DNA from: Streptomyces sp. HSG2 | GTDB taxonomy: Bacteria; Actinomycetota; Actinomycetes; Streptomycetales; Streptomycetaceae | NCBI RefSeq assembly: GCF_016598575.1 | Contig: NZ_CP066801.1 | Location: 2,480,001-2,544,000, forward strand | Direction: 5' to 3' | DNA length: 64,000 nt | Shown: one piece after another, positions 1-9,254 of the stretch | Layout: each line of letters starts with the position of its first letter | Numbering within the stretch: the stretch's first letter is position 1 | Translations under genes and position numbers: made by a program | The notes under the pieces: generated by a model | What the model saw: only the letters and a program-made list of their open reading frames with translations | What the model was told of the DNA's origin: nothing | Databases searched by the model: none

Positions 1-72
1 GCAACGCCGCTACCCGCGAGGACATTCCCGCCCGATCCTCGACCGTCGGCGCGCGAGCGGCGCGCCGCCCCC

Positions 73-537
73 TCAGCCGTACATGCGCCGCATCGCGAAC
101 TCGACCATCTCCTCGACCGCCTTCGCGTCGAACACCATCCGGTGCTCGCCCTCCATGTCCAACACGAAGCCGTAGCCGGTCGGCAGCAGGTCGATCACCT
201 CGGCGCCGGTGATCACGAAGTACTTGGACTCCTTGCCCGCGTAGCGACGCAGTTCCTTGAGCGAGGTGAACATCGGGATCACCGGCTGCTGCGTGTTGTG
301 CAGCGCGAGGAAGCCCGGATTCTCGCCACGAGGGCAGTAGACCTTCGACGTGGCGAAGATCTGCTGGAAGTCCTCGGCGACCAGCTGGCCGGTGGTGAAG
401 GCCCGCACCGCGTCCGCGAGCGACGGCGGGGAGGGTTCCGGGTAGGCGGGCGACGGCTGCCCGTACCCGCCGGACATCGGCTGCTGCGGCGGGGCGTACT
501 GCCCCTGGGGGCCCGCGGTCTGGTCGTAGCCGTACAT
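73..537 (-). CDS. SseB family protein
   Basis: A 154-residue protein. The first ~35 residues are Gly/Gln/Pro/Tyr-rich and look disordered. The rest (from about SLADAVRAF to the end) fits the SseB N-terminal fold, with the typical stretch [17 protein letters not shown] and a hydrophobic [10 protein letters not shown] strand. SseB-fold proteins in actinomycetes have no firm biochemical role. The ATG at 537 was chosen because the upstream in-frame extension is low-complexity Arg/Pro sequence typical of non-coding high-GC DNA. It is divergent from the acyl-CoA dehydrogenase gene across a ~300-bp gap. Family assignment is fairly sure; function is unknown. Confidence 0.8.
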   Translation of the reverse strand: MYGYDQTAGPQGQYAPPQQPMSGGYGQPSPAYPEPSPPSLADAVRAFTTGQLVAEDFQQIFATSKVYCPRGENPGFLALHNTQQPVIPMFTSLKELRRYAGKESKYFVITGAEVIDLLPTGYGFVLDMEGEHRMVFDAKAVEEMVEFAMRRMYG

Positions 538-732
538 GGCGCAAGCGTACCGAGCGACCACCCCCGACCGGGGGCGCCCCGGGCTCATCCGCCAAACCGG
601 AAAGGGCACTTCCGTCGCGAACCGCCCACCGGGGCGCGTCGGCCGGCGGCGACGACGGCGGGGCGCGGGGACGGCGGGGAGCACCCGACGGCCCGCGGGC
701 CGGTGGGGCCTGTCACACCTGCCGGAGAGGGG

Positions 733-759
733 TTGCTTCTTATTACCGACGGGTAGCAT
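733..759 (+). promoter_or_regulatory. candidate promoter with operator-like palindrome for the acyl-CoA dehydrogenase gene
   Basis: TTGCTT (733-738) and TAGCAT (754-759) lie 15 bp apart upstream of the gene at 837. Between and overlapping them is the inverted repeat TACC-GACG-GGTA (744-755). This is a plausible site for a fatty-acid-responsive repressor, but the regulator cannot be named. The rest of the 300-bp divergent gap shows nothing clear. Confidence 0.35.
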
Positions 760-836
760 CATCACAGTTACTGGTTGGTACGCGAAGCAGGCGCGAGGAG
801 TCAGTGCCTCGCCGATCTCTCAACGGAGCCGTCGCC

Positions 837-2663
837 ATGGGGCACTACAAGTCGAATCTCCGCGACATCGAGTTCAACCTCTTCGAGGTGCTCGGCCGCG
901 ACAAGCTGTACGGCACCGGCCCGTTCGCCGAGATGGACGTGGACACGGCCAAGAGCATCCTGGAGGAGATGACCCGCCTCTCGGAGAACGAGCTGGCCGA
1001 GTCCTTCGCCGACGCGGACCGCAACCCGCCGGTCTTCGACCCGGAGACCGGCACCGCCCCGGTCCCGGAATCCTTCAAGAAGAGCTACCAGGCCTTCATG
1101 GACTCCGAGTACTGGCGTCTCGGCCTCCCGGAGGCCATCGGCGGCACCACCGCCCCGCCCTCGCTGATCTGGTCCTACGCGGAACTGATCCTCGGCGCCA
1201 ACCCGGCCGTGTGGATGTACTCCTCCGGCCCCGCCTTCGCCGGGATCCTCCACCAGGAGGGCAACGACGTCCAGAAGAAGATCGCCGAGATCGCGGTCGA
1301 GAAGCAGTGGGGCTCCACCATGGTGCTCACCGAGCCGGACGCCGGCTCCGACGTGGGCGCCGGGCGCAGCAAGGCGGTGCGACAGGAGGACGGCTCCTGG
1401 CACATCGAGGGCGTGAAGCGCTTCATCACCTCGGGTGAGCACGACATGTCCGAGAACATCATCCACTACGTACTCGCCCGCCCCGAGGGCGCCGGCCCGG
1501 GCACCAAGGGCCTGTCCCTCTTCCTCGTCCCGAAGTTCCTGTTCGACTTCGAGACCGGCGAGCTGGGCGAGCGCAACGGCGTCTACGCGACCAACGTCGA
1601 GCACAAGATGGGCCTGAAGGCCTCCAACACCTGCGAGATGACCTTCGGGGACCGCCACCCGGCCAAGGGCTGGCTGATCGGCGACCGCCACGACGGAATC
1701 CGCCAGATGTTCCGGATCATCGAGTTCGCCCGGATGATGGTCGGCACGAAGGCGATCTCCACGCTCTCGACGGGCTACCTCAACGCCCTGGAGTACGCCA
1801 AGGAGCGGGTGCAAGGCCCGGACCTGGCGCAGTTCATGGACAAGACCGCCCCCAAGGTCACCATCACCCACCACCCCGATGTCCGTCGCTCCCTGATGAC
1901 GCAGAAGGCGTACGCGGAGGGCATGCGGGCGCTCGTGCTGTACACGGCCTCGGTGCAGGACTCGATCGCGGCCAAGGAGGCCGCGGGGGAGGACGCGAAG
2001 GCCGAGCACGCCCTGAACGACCTGCTCCTCCCGGTGGTCAAGGGCTACGGCTCGGAGAAGGGCTACGAGCAGCTCGCCCAGTCCCTCCAGACCTTCGGCG
2101 GTTCGGGCTTCCTGCAGGAGTACCCGATCGAGCAGTACATTCGGGACTCCAAGATCGACACCCTGTACGAGGGCACCACGGCCATCCAGGGCCAGGACTA
2201 CTTCTTCCGGAAGATCGTCCGAAACCAGGGCTCCGCCCTCAACTCGCTCGCGGGCGACATCAAGGAGTTCCTCGCCCTCGGCACCGGCGGCGAGGAGCTG
2301 GCCGAGGCCCGCGAGCAGCTCGCCCGGGCCGCCACCGAGCTGGAGTCCCTGGTCGGCCTCATGCTCACCGATCTCGCCGCCACAGAGCAGGACGCGAAGA
2401 ACATCTACAAGGTGGGGCTCAACACCACCCGCCTGCTGATGGCCTCCGGTGACGTGATCGTCGGATACCTGCTGCTCAAGGGCGCGGCCGTCGCCGTCGA
2501 GAAGCTCCCCACGGCCGCCGGCAAGGACCAGGCCTTCTACACCGGCAAGATCGCCGCGGCGCGGTTCTTCGCCACCACCGTCCTGCCGGGCGTCGCGCTC
2601 GCCCGCGAGATGGCCGAGGGCGTCGCCCTGGACCTGATGGAACTGGACGAGGCGGCCTTCTGA
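837..2663 (+). CDS. acyl-CoA dehydrogenase (large, FadE5-like)
   Basis: A 608-residue flavoprotein for the first step of acyl-CoA beta-oxidation. It belongs to the long acyl-CoA dehydrogenase subgroup (about 600 residues instead of about 380) with an extra C-terminal helical domain. Visible signatures are TEPDAGSD in the FAD-binding middle domain and [20 protein letters not shown], which carries the usual catalytic-base region (near residue 445). The ATG at 837 ([19 protein letters not shown]) was preferred over an in-frame GTG at 804 because ACGGAG sits about 8 bases upstream and the family starts there. It appears monocistronic, followed by a strong hairpin. Substrate chain length cannot be read from sequence. 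Confidence 0.92.
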   Translation: MGHYKSNLRDIEFNLFEVLGRDKLYGTGPFAEMDVDTAKSILEEMTRLSENELAESFADADRNPPVFDPETGTAPVPESFKKSYQAFMDSEYWRLGLPEAIGGTTAPPSLIWSYAELILGANPAVWMYSSGPAFAGILHQEGNDVQKKIAEIAVEKQWGSTMVLTEPDAGSDVGAGRSKAVRQEDGSWHIEGVKRFITSGEHDMSENIIHYVLARPEGAGPGTKGLSLFLVPKFLFDFETGELGERNGVYATNVEHKMGLKASNTCEMTFGDRHPAKGWLIGDRHDGIRQMFRIIEFARMMVGTKAISTLSTGYLNALEYAKERVQGPDLAQFMDKTAPKVTITHHPDVRRSLMTQKAYAEGMRALVLYTASVQDSIAAKEAAGEDAKAEHALNDLLLPVVKGYGSEKGYEQLAQSLQTFGGSGFLQEYPIEQYIRDSKIDTLYEGTTAIQGQDYFFRKIVRNQGSALNSLAGDIKEFLALGTGGEELAEAREQLARAATELESLVGLMLTDLAATEQDAKNIYKVGLNTTRLLMASGDVIVGYLLLKGAAVAVEKLPTAAGKDQAFYTGKIAAARFFATTVLPGVALAREMAEGVALDLMELDEAAF

Positions 2664-2705
2664 TCGGCTGATCGTCAGCCGATCGACCTCGCGCCGTCCA
2701 CCGAC

Positions 2706-2740
2706 GAGGGCCCGCTCCCGGGGAGGGGAAGCGGGCCCTC
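2706..2740 (+). terminator. intrinsic terminator after the acyl-CoA dehydrogenase gene
   Basis: A perfect 11-bp stem (GAGGGCCCGCT, 2706-2716, with AGCGGGCCCTC, 2730-2740) and a 13-nt loop, 42 bp past the stop codon. There is no U-run, as is common in Streptomyces. Confidence 0.75.
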
Positions 2741-2761
2741 CCGCGTAGCTAGGGTGAACCC

Positions 2762-4051
2762 ATGAGCGAACCCGCCCGCTTCGACCGCGGCCACACCAAC
2801 GACCTGATGTCCTTCCTCGCGGCCGGCCCCACTCCCTACCACGCCGTGGCGAACGTCGCCGATCGGTTGGCGGAGGCCGGATTCCGCCAGGTCGCCGAGA
2901 CAGACCCATGGGACGGCGCGAGCGGCGGCCGATACGTGGTGCGGGGCGGGGCGATCGTCGCCTGGTACGTGCCCGAGGGTGCCGAGCCGCACACCCCGTT
3001 CCGGATCGTGGGCGCCCACACCGACTCGCCCAACCTGCGCGTCAAGCCCCGCCCGGACAGCGGAGCGCACGGCTGGCGGCAGGTCGCCGTGGAGGTGTAC
3101 GGCGGCCCCCTGCTCAACTCCTGGCTCGACCGGGACCTCGGCCTGGCCGGCCGACTGAGCCTGCGCGACGGCTCCACCCGTCTGGTCAACGTCGACCGCC
3201 CGCTGCTCCGCATCCCCCAACTCGCCATCCACCTGGACCGCGCGGTCTCCTCGGAGGGCCTCAAGCTCGACAAGCAACGCCACCTCCAGCCCGTCTGGGG
3301 CGTGGGCGACCATGTCCGCGACGGGGACCTCATCGCCTTCCTCGAAGCGGAGGCGGGAATTCCGGCCGGTGAGACCACCGGCTGGGACCTGATGGTCCAC
3401 GCACTGGAACGCCCGGCCTACCTGGGCCGGGACGGCGACCTCGTCGCGGGCCCGCGCATGGACAACCTGCTGTCCGTGCACGCCGGGACCGCCGCGCTCG
3501 TCACAGCCGCACGAGGGCCCGCGCACATCCCCGTCCTCGCGGCCTTCGACCACGAGGAGAACGGCTCCCAGTCGGACACCGGCGCCGACGGGCCGCTCCT
3601 CGGCAGCGTCCTCGAACGGTCGGTGTTCGCCCGCGGCGGTTCGTACGAGGACCGGGCGCGCGCCTTCGCGGGCACGGTCTGTCTCTCCTCCGACACCGGA
3701 CACGCCGTCCACCCCAACTACCCCGAGCGGCACGATCCCACGCACCATCCCCGGGTCAACGGCGGCCCGATCCTCAAGGTCAACGTCAACAACCGCTACG
3801 CCACCGACGGCGCCGGGCGGGCCGTGTGGGCCTCGGCGTGCGAGAGAGCGGGCGTCCCCTTCCAGTCCTTCGTCTCCAACAACTCCATGCCCTGCGGCAC
3901 CACCATCGGTCCGATCACGGCCGCCCGGCACGGGATCCGGACCGTGGACGTGGGCGTGGCCATCCTGTCGATGCACAGCGCCCGCGAGTTGTGCGGCGCC
4001 GACGACCCGGGATCGCTGGCGGCCTCGCTCACGGCCTTCCTGGAGAGCTGA
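2762..4051 (+). CDS. M18 family aminopeptidase
   Basis: A 429-residue cytosolic zinc aminopeptidase of the aspartyl aminopeptidase family. Metal and active-site motifs are in order: GAHTDSPNLR near residue 83, FDHEENGS near 262, DTGHAVHPNYPERHDP near 311, and MHSARELCGADDP near 404. Length is normal for bacterial M18 enzymes. The start ATG follows AGGGTGAACCC. It is convergent with the cupin gene 110 bp downstream, with no clear terminator in that gap. The family is secure; peptide preference (acidic N-terminal residues are usual) is family knowledge. Confidence 0.93.
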   Translation: MSEPARFDRGHTNDLMSFLAAGPTPYHAVANVADRLAEAGFRQVAETDPWDGASGGRYVVRGGAIVAWYVPEGAEPHTPFRIVGAHTDSPNLRVKPRPDSGAHGWRQVAVEVYGGPLLNSWLDRDLGLAGRLSLRDGSTRLVNVDRPLLRIPQLAIHLDRAVSSEGLKLDKQRHLQPVWGVGDHVRDGDLIAFLEAEAGIPAGETTGWDLMVHALERPAYLGRDGDLVAGPRMDNLLSVHAGTAALVTAARGPAHIPVLAAFDHEENGSQSDTGADGPLLGSVLERSVFARGGSYEDRARAFAGTVCLSSDTGHAVHPNYPERHDPTHHPRVNGGPILKVNVNNRYATDGAGRAVWASACERAGVPFQSFVSNNSMPCGTTIGPITAARHGIRTVDVGVAILSMHSARELCGADDPGSLAASLTAFLES

Positions 4052-4160
4052 CCCCCGAAACGGCCGAGACCGGAACCCGGCGGGGCCGGGCGGGCCGGGT
4101 CGCGGCCGGGGCTTCCGCGACCTCCGGCGTACCCAGGCGGGTGCGGACGACCGGCCCCGG

Positions 4161-4592
4161 TCAGTTGCCCGGTGGGGACGGGTTCAGCGCGTGACCGGCG
4201 GTCGCGTCCACGTGGTCGGGCACCTCCTCGTGCCGGTCGCCGACGCTGAGCGTTCCCACCGGCTCGAAGAGCGGGATCTCGGTCGGGACCGCCGCGCCGG
4301 GGCGGTGCTCGACCCCACGTGGGACGGTGAAGACCGATCCGGCGGGCAGGGAGACGGCCCGCTCCCCGGCCGCTTCGCGCGAATCGATGCGAAGTTCGTC
4401 GGAGAGGACCAGGAAGAACTCGTCGGTGTCGTCGTGGGCGTGCCACACGTGCTCGCCCTCCACCTTGGCGATGCGCACGTCGTAGTCGTTGACGGCGCTG
4501 ACGACTCGTGGGCTCCACCGCTCGTCGAAGGAGGCGAAGGCAGAGGCGAGGGAGACGGGATACCCACCCGTCCCGTCCGCCCGCCGGCTCAC
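4161..4592 (-). CDS. cupin domain-containing protein
   Basis: A small (143-residue) single-domain beta-barrel protein. The metal-binding cupin motifs are visible: WHAHDDTDEFFLVLSDEL (H-x-H-x5-E type) and PRGVEHRP for the second histidine. No fused catalytic domain is present, so enzymatic activity versus sensing is open. The start is uncertain; an internal Val (VSLASAFASFDERW) may be the true start because the first ~13 residues look like leader sequence. It is co-directional with the amidohydrolase gene 118 bp upstream. Confidence 0.8.
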   Translation of the reverse strand: MSRRADGTGGYPVSLASAFASFDERWSPRVVSAVNDYDVRIAKVEGEHVWHAHDDTDEFFLVLSDELRIDSREAAGERAVSLPAGSVFTVPRGVEHRPGAAVPTEIPLFEPVGTLSVGDRHEEVPDHVDATAGHALNPSPPGN

Positions 4593-4710
4593 TCCGTCGA
4601 CCGCACCGCTCGTCGAACCCCGCCCCTCACTCGTCCGTTGCGCCGGGGCGAAGTCGGGCCGGCGCGGGCCAGGCCGCCGACCCCCGCGAGGCCCGAGGCC
4701 CGGGCCCGGC

Positions 4711-5529
4711 TCAGCCGCCGGGCCTCACCCGCAGCACACGGTCCCGTAGTACCGGGAAGGCCTCCCTGGTCTCGGCCACCCGCGCGGGGTCCACCTCGGC
4801 CGTGAGGACCTGCTCCCCGGGGCCCGCCTCGGCGACGACCTCGCCCCACGGATCGACCACGAGGGAGTGGCCTGCCTGCGGAACCCCGGCGTGCGTCCCG
4901 GCCGTGCCGCACGCCAGCACGTACGCCTGGTTCTCCACCGCCCGTGCCCGGGCCAGCAGCGTCCAGTGGGCGCGGCGACGCTCCGGCCAGCCGGCCGAGA
5001 CCACGAGCGTCTCCGCCCCCTCGGCGACCAGGCCTCGAAAGAGTTCGGGAAAGCGGAGGTCGTAGCAGGTGGCCAGGCCCAGCGTCGTCTCCGGCAGACG
5101 CGTCGTCACCAGATCTTCCCCGGCGCCCATGAGGAGGGCCTCGCCCCGGTCGAAACCGAACCGATGGATCTTCCGGTAGGTGGCGACGAGATCACCGTCG
5201 GGGGAGAAGACCAGAGAGGTGTTGTACAACCGACGTTCGCCCGGCGCGGGTTCGTGGGTCGAGGGCACTCGCTCGGGAATCGATCCGGCGTGCAGCCACA
5301 CCCCGGCCGCGCGTGCCGCCTCCGCCATCGCCTGACCGGTCGGCCCTGTCGGCTCCTCGGCCTCGGTGTCGAACTCCTCGTAGGCGAACGCTCCCGTCGT
5401 CCACAACTCGGGGAGGACGACCAGGTCCGCGACGCCGGACCGCTCCCGCACGAGCGCGGCGGCACGGGCCCTGCGGGCCGCGGTCGTCTCCCCCTCGTTC
5501 ACGGACATCTGGATCAACGAGACGCGCAC
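4711..5529 (-). CDS. carbon-nitrogen hydrolase (nitrilase superfamily)
   Basis: A 272-residue hydrolase of C-N bonds in amides. The Glu-Lys-Cys triad is clear: E41 in LPELW, K120 in TYRKIHRFGFDRGE, C155 in ATCYDLRFPE. The RFGFDRGE loop and the LRFPEL context resemble omega-amidase or deaminated-glutathione amidase (Nit) members rather than plant-type nitrilases, so metabolite repair is the likely role; that is inference. Its start faces the isomerase-like gene divergently, 194 bp away. Confidence 0.88.
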   Translation of the reverse strand: MRVSLIQMSVNEGETTAARRARAAALVRERSGVADLVVLPELWTTGAFAYEEFDTEAEEPTGPTGQAMAEAARAAGVWLHAGSIPERVPSTHEPAPGERRLYNTSLVFSPDGDLVATYRKIHRFGFDRGEALLMGAGEDLVTTRLPETTLGLATCYDLRFPELFRGLVAEGAETLVVSAGWPERRRAHWTLLARARAVENQAYVLACGTAGTHAGVPQAGHSLVVDPWGEVVAEAGPGEQVLTAEVDPARVAETREAFPVLRDRVLRVRPGG

Positions 5530-5723
5530 ATTGCCACCGTTCTGGCCCCCGGGCCGTCGACGTGGGAGGTCCCGGCGGGCCTACGATCGTGGACGAAAGC
5601 GCTGCCGGGGTACCGCACAGCAGCGTAACTTAGCGTCCCAAGACACCCGCCGACCGCAGCCGCCTTCCACTGGCATCGACGCCGCCACCCGCCCGTGTAC
5701 CGACCGCCGAGGGGTCCCGTTCC

Positions 5724-6548
5724 GTGAGTCTGCATCCCACCCTCCAGCCCTACGCCGACGCCTGGACTCACTCGATCAGGGCGATATCAGAGCTGGTCAC
5801 ACCGCTGGCCGAGGGGGATTGGAACCGCAGGACACCTTGCCCGGCGTGGTCCGTGCGGGACGTCGTCTCGCACGTCATCGGCCGGGATTGCGAGATGCTG
5901 GGCGACCCGCGCCCCATCCACGCGCTTCCCCGCGACCTGTTCCACGTCACCAACGACCTTCAGCGCTACATGGAGATGCAGGTCGACGTCCGCAGGCACC
6001 ACACCGCGCCGGAGATGACGGCCGAGTTGGAGTACACGATCATCCGCCGCGATCGCCAGCTGCGCAACGAATCCCGCGCCCCGGAGACCCCGGTGCGAGG
6101 ACCGCTCGGTGTGGAGCGGACGTTGGAGGAGACGATGCGGCTGCACGCCTTCGACGTCTGGACGCACGAGCAGGACCTGCGGGCCGCGCTGGGGCGCCCC
6201 GGCGGCCTGGGCTCGCCCGGCGCCCTCGTCGCCCGTGAGGTGTTGCTGACCGCGCTGCCCCGGGTCGTCGCCGAGAAGGCGCGGGCGCCCCGGAGTTCCG
6301 CCGTCGTCTTCGACGTGCACGGACCGGTCGAGTTCCTGCGGACGGTCCGGGTGGACATCCGCGGGCGCGGAACCCTGGAGACCGCTCCCGCGCTGGGGCC
6401 CGCCGTCGGTCTCGCCCTCGACTGGGAGACGTTCTTCCGCCTCGCCTGCGGCCGGGTGACACCGGAGGCGGTGGCCGGACGGATCAAGACCGAGGGGGAC
6501 CCGGCCCTGGCCACGGCCATCCTCCGCAATCTCGCCGTCACCCCCTGA
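5724..6548 (+). CDS. maleylpyruvate isomerase-type, mycothiol-dependent protein (DinB-like fold)
   Basis: A 274-residue protein with an N-terminal DinB-like four-helix domain of the mycothiol-dependent maleylpyruvate isomerase group. The signature is TPCPAWSVRDVVSHVIGRDCEML near residues 33-55, with RLHAFDVWTHEQDLR near 135. These domains use three metal-binding histidines and mycothiol as thiol cofactor, in line with an actinomycete host. A C-terminal SCP2-like half follows (EFLRTVRVDIRGRG to the end). The GTG start was chosen at the first conserved residues. The substrate is not inferable. Confidence 0.8.
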   Translation: MSLHPTLQPYADAWTHSIRAISELVTPLAEGDWNRRTPCPAWSVRDVVSHVIGRDCEMLGDPRPIHALPRDLFHVTNDLQRYMEMQVDVRRHHTAPEMTAELEYTIIRRDRQLRNESRAPETPVRGPLGVERTLEETMRLHAFDVWTHEQDLRAALGRPGGLGSPGALVAREVLLTALPRVVAEKARAPRSSAVVFDVHGPVEFLRTVRVDIRGRGTLETAPALGPAVGLALDWETFFRLACGRVTPEAVAGRIKTEGDPALATAILRNLAVTP

Positions 6549-6761
6549 CGTCCCCGCGAGCCCGCGGCCTCGGGTCGGCGCCCGGGCCGTCGGAGACTCC
6601 GGGGGCGAGCGCGGAACCGCCCGTTGGGGGTGGCGTCGTCCTCCCCGGGCGCCCCCGTCCGCGCGGACGCGGGGTCCGCGACACCCCGAGCGTCTGGAGG
6701 ACGAAGACCGAGGAGAAGGCGGAAGGGCCGAGACCTCGACCCCGAACCCGCCGACGGCGTC

Positions 6762-7094
6762 GAGGCCGGCCACGCCGAGCGAGGAGCGGAAGACGACGGC
6801 GACGAAGTACGCACGGACGCCCACGCCCACGCCCCGCACGGCGACGGCGCGCCCGTGCGCCAACCGGGCCCCCCGGGGGCCGCCGCCCTCCGCTCACCGC
6901 ACCTCGCCCCGGGCCAGGTGCGAGAACGGAGGCCGGCCACGCCGAGCGAGGAGCGGAAGACGACGGCGACGAAGTACGCACGGACGCCCACGCCCACGCC
7001 CCGCACGGCGACGGCGCGCCCGTGCGCCAACCGGGCCCCCCGGGGGCCGCCGCCCTCCGCTCACCGCACCTCGCCCCGGGCCAGGTGCGAGAAC
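6762..7094. repeat. exact 166-bp tandem duplication (period 167 bp)
   Basis: 6762-6927 and 6929-7094 are identical by eye over 166 bp, with one base between them. The second copy contains the last 11 codons and stop of the GntR gene plus its downstream DNA; the first copy repeats that 3' end as a non-coding remnant. The interval 6549-6761 before it is a GC-rich stretch in which no gene was seen, so this is a post-gene duplication inside an intergenic region. Confidence 0.95.
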
Positions 7095-7711
7095 CAGCCG
7101 ATGTGCCGTCGGACCAGCTCCACCGCGCGGTCGGCCTCGCCGGCGCGGAGCGCCGCGAGGATCTGCCCGTGTTCGCCCGCGGACTTGGCGATCCGGTCCG
7201 GATGCGAGTGCATCACGGCGACACCCATCCGCAACTGCCGGTCTCTCAGCTGGTCGTAGAGCCGGGAGAGAATGTCGTTGCCGCCGCTGCGCACGATCTC
7301 GGCGTGGAAGCAGCGGTCGGTGACCGCCGCCCCCGCGAGGTCACCTTCGGCGGCCTGTCGGTGCTGCCGGGCGAGCAACTCCTCCAACCGTTCGACCAGC
7401 CCCTCGGGCGCGGGCACGGCCTTCCTGGCCGCGTGCTCCTCCACCAGCAGTCTGGTCTCCACCACGTCGGCGATTTCCTGCGCCGAGACCGACAGGACCA
7501 AGGCGCCCTTCTTGGGGTAGAGCCGGACCAGGCCCTCGACCTCCAGCCGGAGCAGCGCCTCGCGCACCGGGGTGCGCGAGACCCCGAGCGCCTCGGCCAA
7601 CTCGCCCTCGGTGAGAAGGGTCCCACCCTCGTAGTCGCGTTCCAGGACGCCCTGTTTGAGATGGTGGTAGACGCGCTCGGAGGCGGCCGGTGGCTTGAGG
7701 GGCGCAGACAT
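7061..7711 (-). CDS. GntR family transcriptional regulator (FCD/FadR-type)
   Basis: A 216-residue repressor-type regulator. An N-terminal winged helix (ERVYHHLKQGVL to EALGVSRTPVREALLRLEVEGLVRL, residues ~10-70) precedes an all-helical FCD ligand domain with candidate metal histidines (FHAEIV, MHSHPD). The ATG at 7711 was chosen because upstream in-frame sequence is non-coding in character. It lies 112 bp downstream of, and in the same direction as, bkd operon 1, so it may control branched-chain keto-acid metabolism; that is inference from position. Its last codons lie inside the 166-bp duplication. Confidence 0.88.
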   Translation of the reverse strand: MSAPLKPPAASERVYHHLKQGVLERDYEGGTLLTEGELAEALGVSRTPVREALLRLEVEGLVRLYPKKGALVLSVSAQEIADVVETRLLVEEHAARKAVPAPEGLVERLEELLARQHRQAAEGDLAGAAVTDRCFHAEIVRSGGNDILSRLYDQLRDRQLRMGVAVMHSHPDRIAKSAGEHGQILAALRAGEADRAVELVRRHIGWFSHLARGEVR

Positions 7712-7823
7712 GCCGACAGCATAGATACAACAGTGAGGCGTGACAGCCCCCGTGCGGAATGCGGACACCACCCCGCGCCCCGCCGGCGGGCCCGCCCCGA
7801 GGGACCGACCCGCCACCGGCGCC

Positions 7824-9245
7824 TCACACCCAGGTGACGAGCCGCTTGGGGCGTTCCAGGATCGCCGCCACGTCGGCGAGCACCTTCGAGCCCAGTTCGC
7901 CGTCGACCAGGCGATGGTCGAAGCTCAGCGCCAGGGTGGTGACCTGACGTGGCTTCACCTTGCCCTTGTGGACCCAGGGTTGCGGCTTGATCGCGCCGAC
8001 GGCCAGGATGGCCGACTCTCCCGGGTTCAGGATGGGGGTGCCGGTGTCCACGCCGAAGACACCGACATTGGTGATCGTCACGGTGCCGCCCCGCATGGCC
8101 GCGGGAGAGGTCCTGCCCTCGCGCGCCGTGGAGACCAGGTCTCCCAGGGAACGGGCGAGTTCCGGGAGCGTCTGCGCGTGGGCGTCCTTGACGTTGGGGA
8201 CGATCAGCCCGCGCGGGGTCGCCGCGGCGATGCCCAGGTTGACGTAGTGCTTGACCACGATCTCCTGGGCGGCCTCGTCCCAAGAGGCGTTCACCTCGGG
8301 GTTGCGCCTGATCGCCACCAGCAGCGCCTTGGCGATCAGCAGCAACGGGTTCACCCGGAGGCCCGCGAACTCCCCGTCCCGCTTGAGTTCCTCGACCAAC
8401 CGCATGGTCCGGGTCACGTCGACCGTGACGAACTCGGTGACGTGCGGAGCGGTGAAGGCCGAACCGACCATGGCCGCCGCCGTGGCCTTGCGCACGCCCT
8501 TGACGGGGACCCGGGTCTCGCGCTCCCCGCCCGTGCCGGACGCGCCGGCGACGGTTGTCACGACCTCGGTCTCCGGGACCGGACTCTCCTCCGGTCGGAC
8601 GGGTGCCGCCGCGGCGTGCACGTCCTCCCGAGTGATCACTCCGTCCGGACCGGTGGGGGTGACGGTCGTCAGGTCGACGCCCAGATCCTTCGCCAGTTTC
8701 CGCACCGGAGGCTTGGCCAGCGGCCGGCCGGGAGCCGGCGTCGCCGGGACGCCCGGGGCCTCGGAGGCCGGGAGAGGGACGGGACCTCGGCCGTTCGCCC
8801 CGCTCGTGGTGGAGGGCGGCGGGGCAGCGGCGACCTGGGGGCCCTTGCGGGGGCGGCGCCGGGTCGAGGACGTGGACACCCCGTACCCGACCAGGACCGG
8901 CTGACGAGCCCGCGGCTCGGTCGTCTCGCCCTCCGTCGGGGACGCGGCGGGGATCTCCGCCTCGGGCTCGGGTGCCGGGGCGTCGCCCGCCACCTCCACG
9001 GTGATGATCACCGTGCCGACGTCCACCGTGGTGCCCTCCGGGAACCGCAGCTCACCGACCACGCCGTCGAAGGGGATGGGCAGTTCGACGGCGGCCTTGG
9101 CCGTCTCGACCTCGCAGACCGCCTGACCGTCGGTGACGGTGTCACCCGGTCGGACATACCACTTGAGGATCTCCGCCTCGGTGAGCCCCTCGCCCACGTC
9201 GGGCATCCTGAACTCGCGCACGTTCCCTCGCGTCATCGTCGTCAC
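7824..9245 (-). CDS. bkdC: branched-chain keto-acid dehydrogenase E2, cluster 1
   Basis: A 473-residue dihydrolipoamide acyltransferase core of the 2-oxoacid dehydrogenase complex. Domains are a lipoyl domain (residues ~9-86, lipoyl-lysine K50 in VETAKAAVE), a Pro/Ala-rich linker, an E3-binding domain (~175-212, VRKLAKDLGV), and a catalytic domain (~238-473) with the active-site motif SFDHRLVDGE near the C-terminus. It is the last gene of a leftward E1alpha-E1beta-E2 operon, 9 bp after E1beta. Pyruvate versus branched-chain specificity is not certain from sequence; gene order favours bkd. A second full set lies at 21.0-24.6 kb. Confidence 0.9.
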   Translation of the reverse strand: MTTMTRGNVREFRMPDVGEGLTEAEILKWYVRPGDTVTDGQAVCEVETAKAAVELPIPFDGVVGELRFPEGTTVDVGTVIITVEVAGDAPAPEPEAEIPAASPTEGETTEPRARQPVLVGYGVSTSSTRRRPRKGPQVAAAPPPSTTSGANGRGPVPLPASEAPGVPATPAPGRPLAKPPVRKLAKDLGVDLTTVTPTGPDGVITREDVHAAAAPVRPEESPVPETEVVTTVAGASGTGGERETRVPVKGVRKATAAAMVGSAFTAPHVTEFVTVDVTRTMRLVEELKRDGEFAGLRVNPLLLIAKALLVAIRRNPEVNASWDEAAQEIVVKHYVNLGIAAATPRGLIVPNVKDAHAQTLPELARSLGDLVSTAREGRTSPAAMRGGTVTITNVGVFGVDTGTPILNPGESAILAVGAIKPQPWVHKGKVKPRQVTTLALSFDHRLVDGELGSKVLADVAAILERPKRLVTWV

Positions 9246-9254
9246 GCCCTCTCC

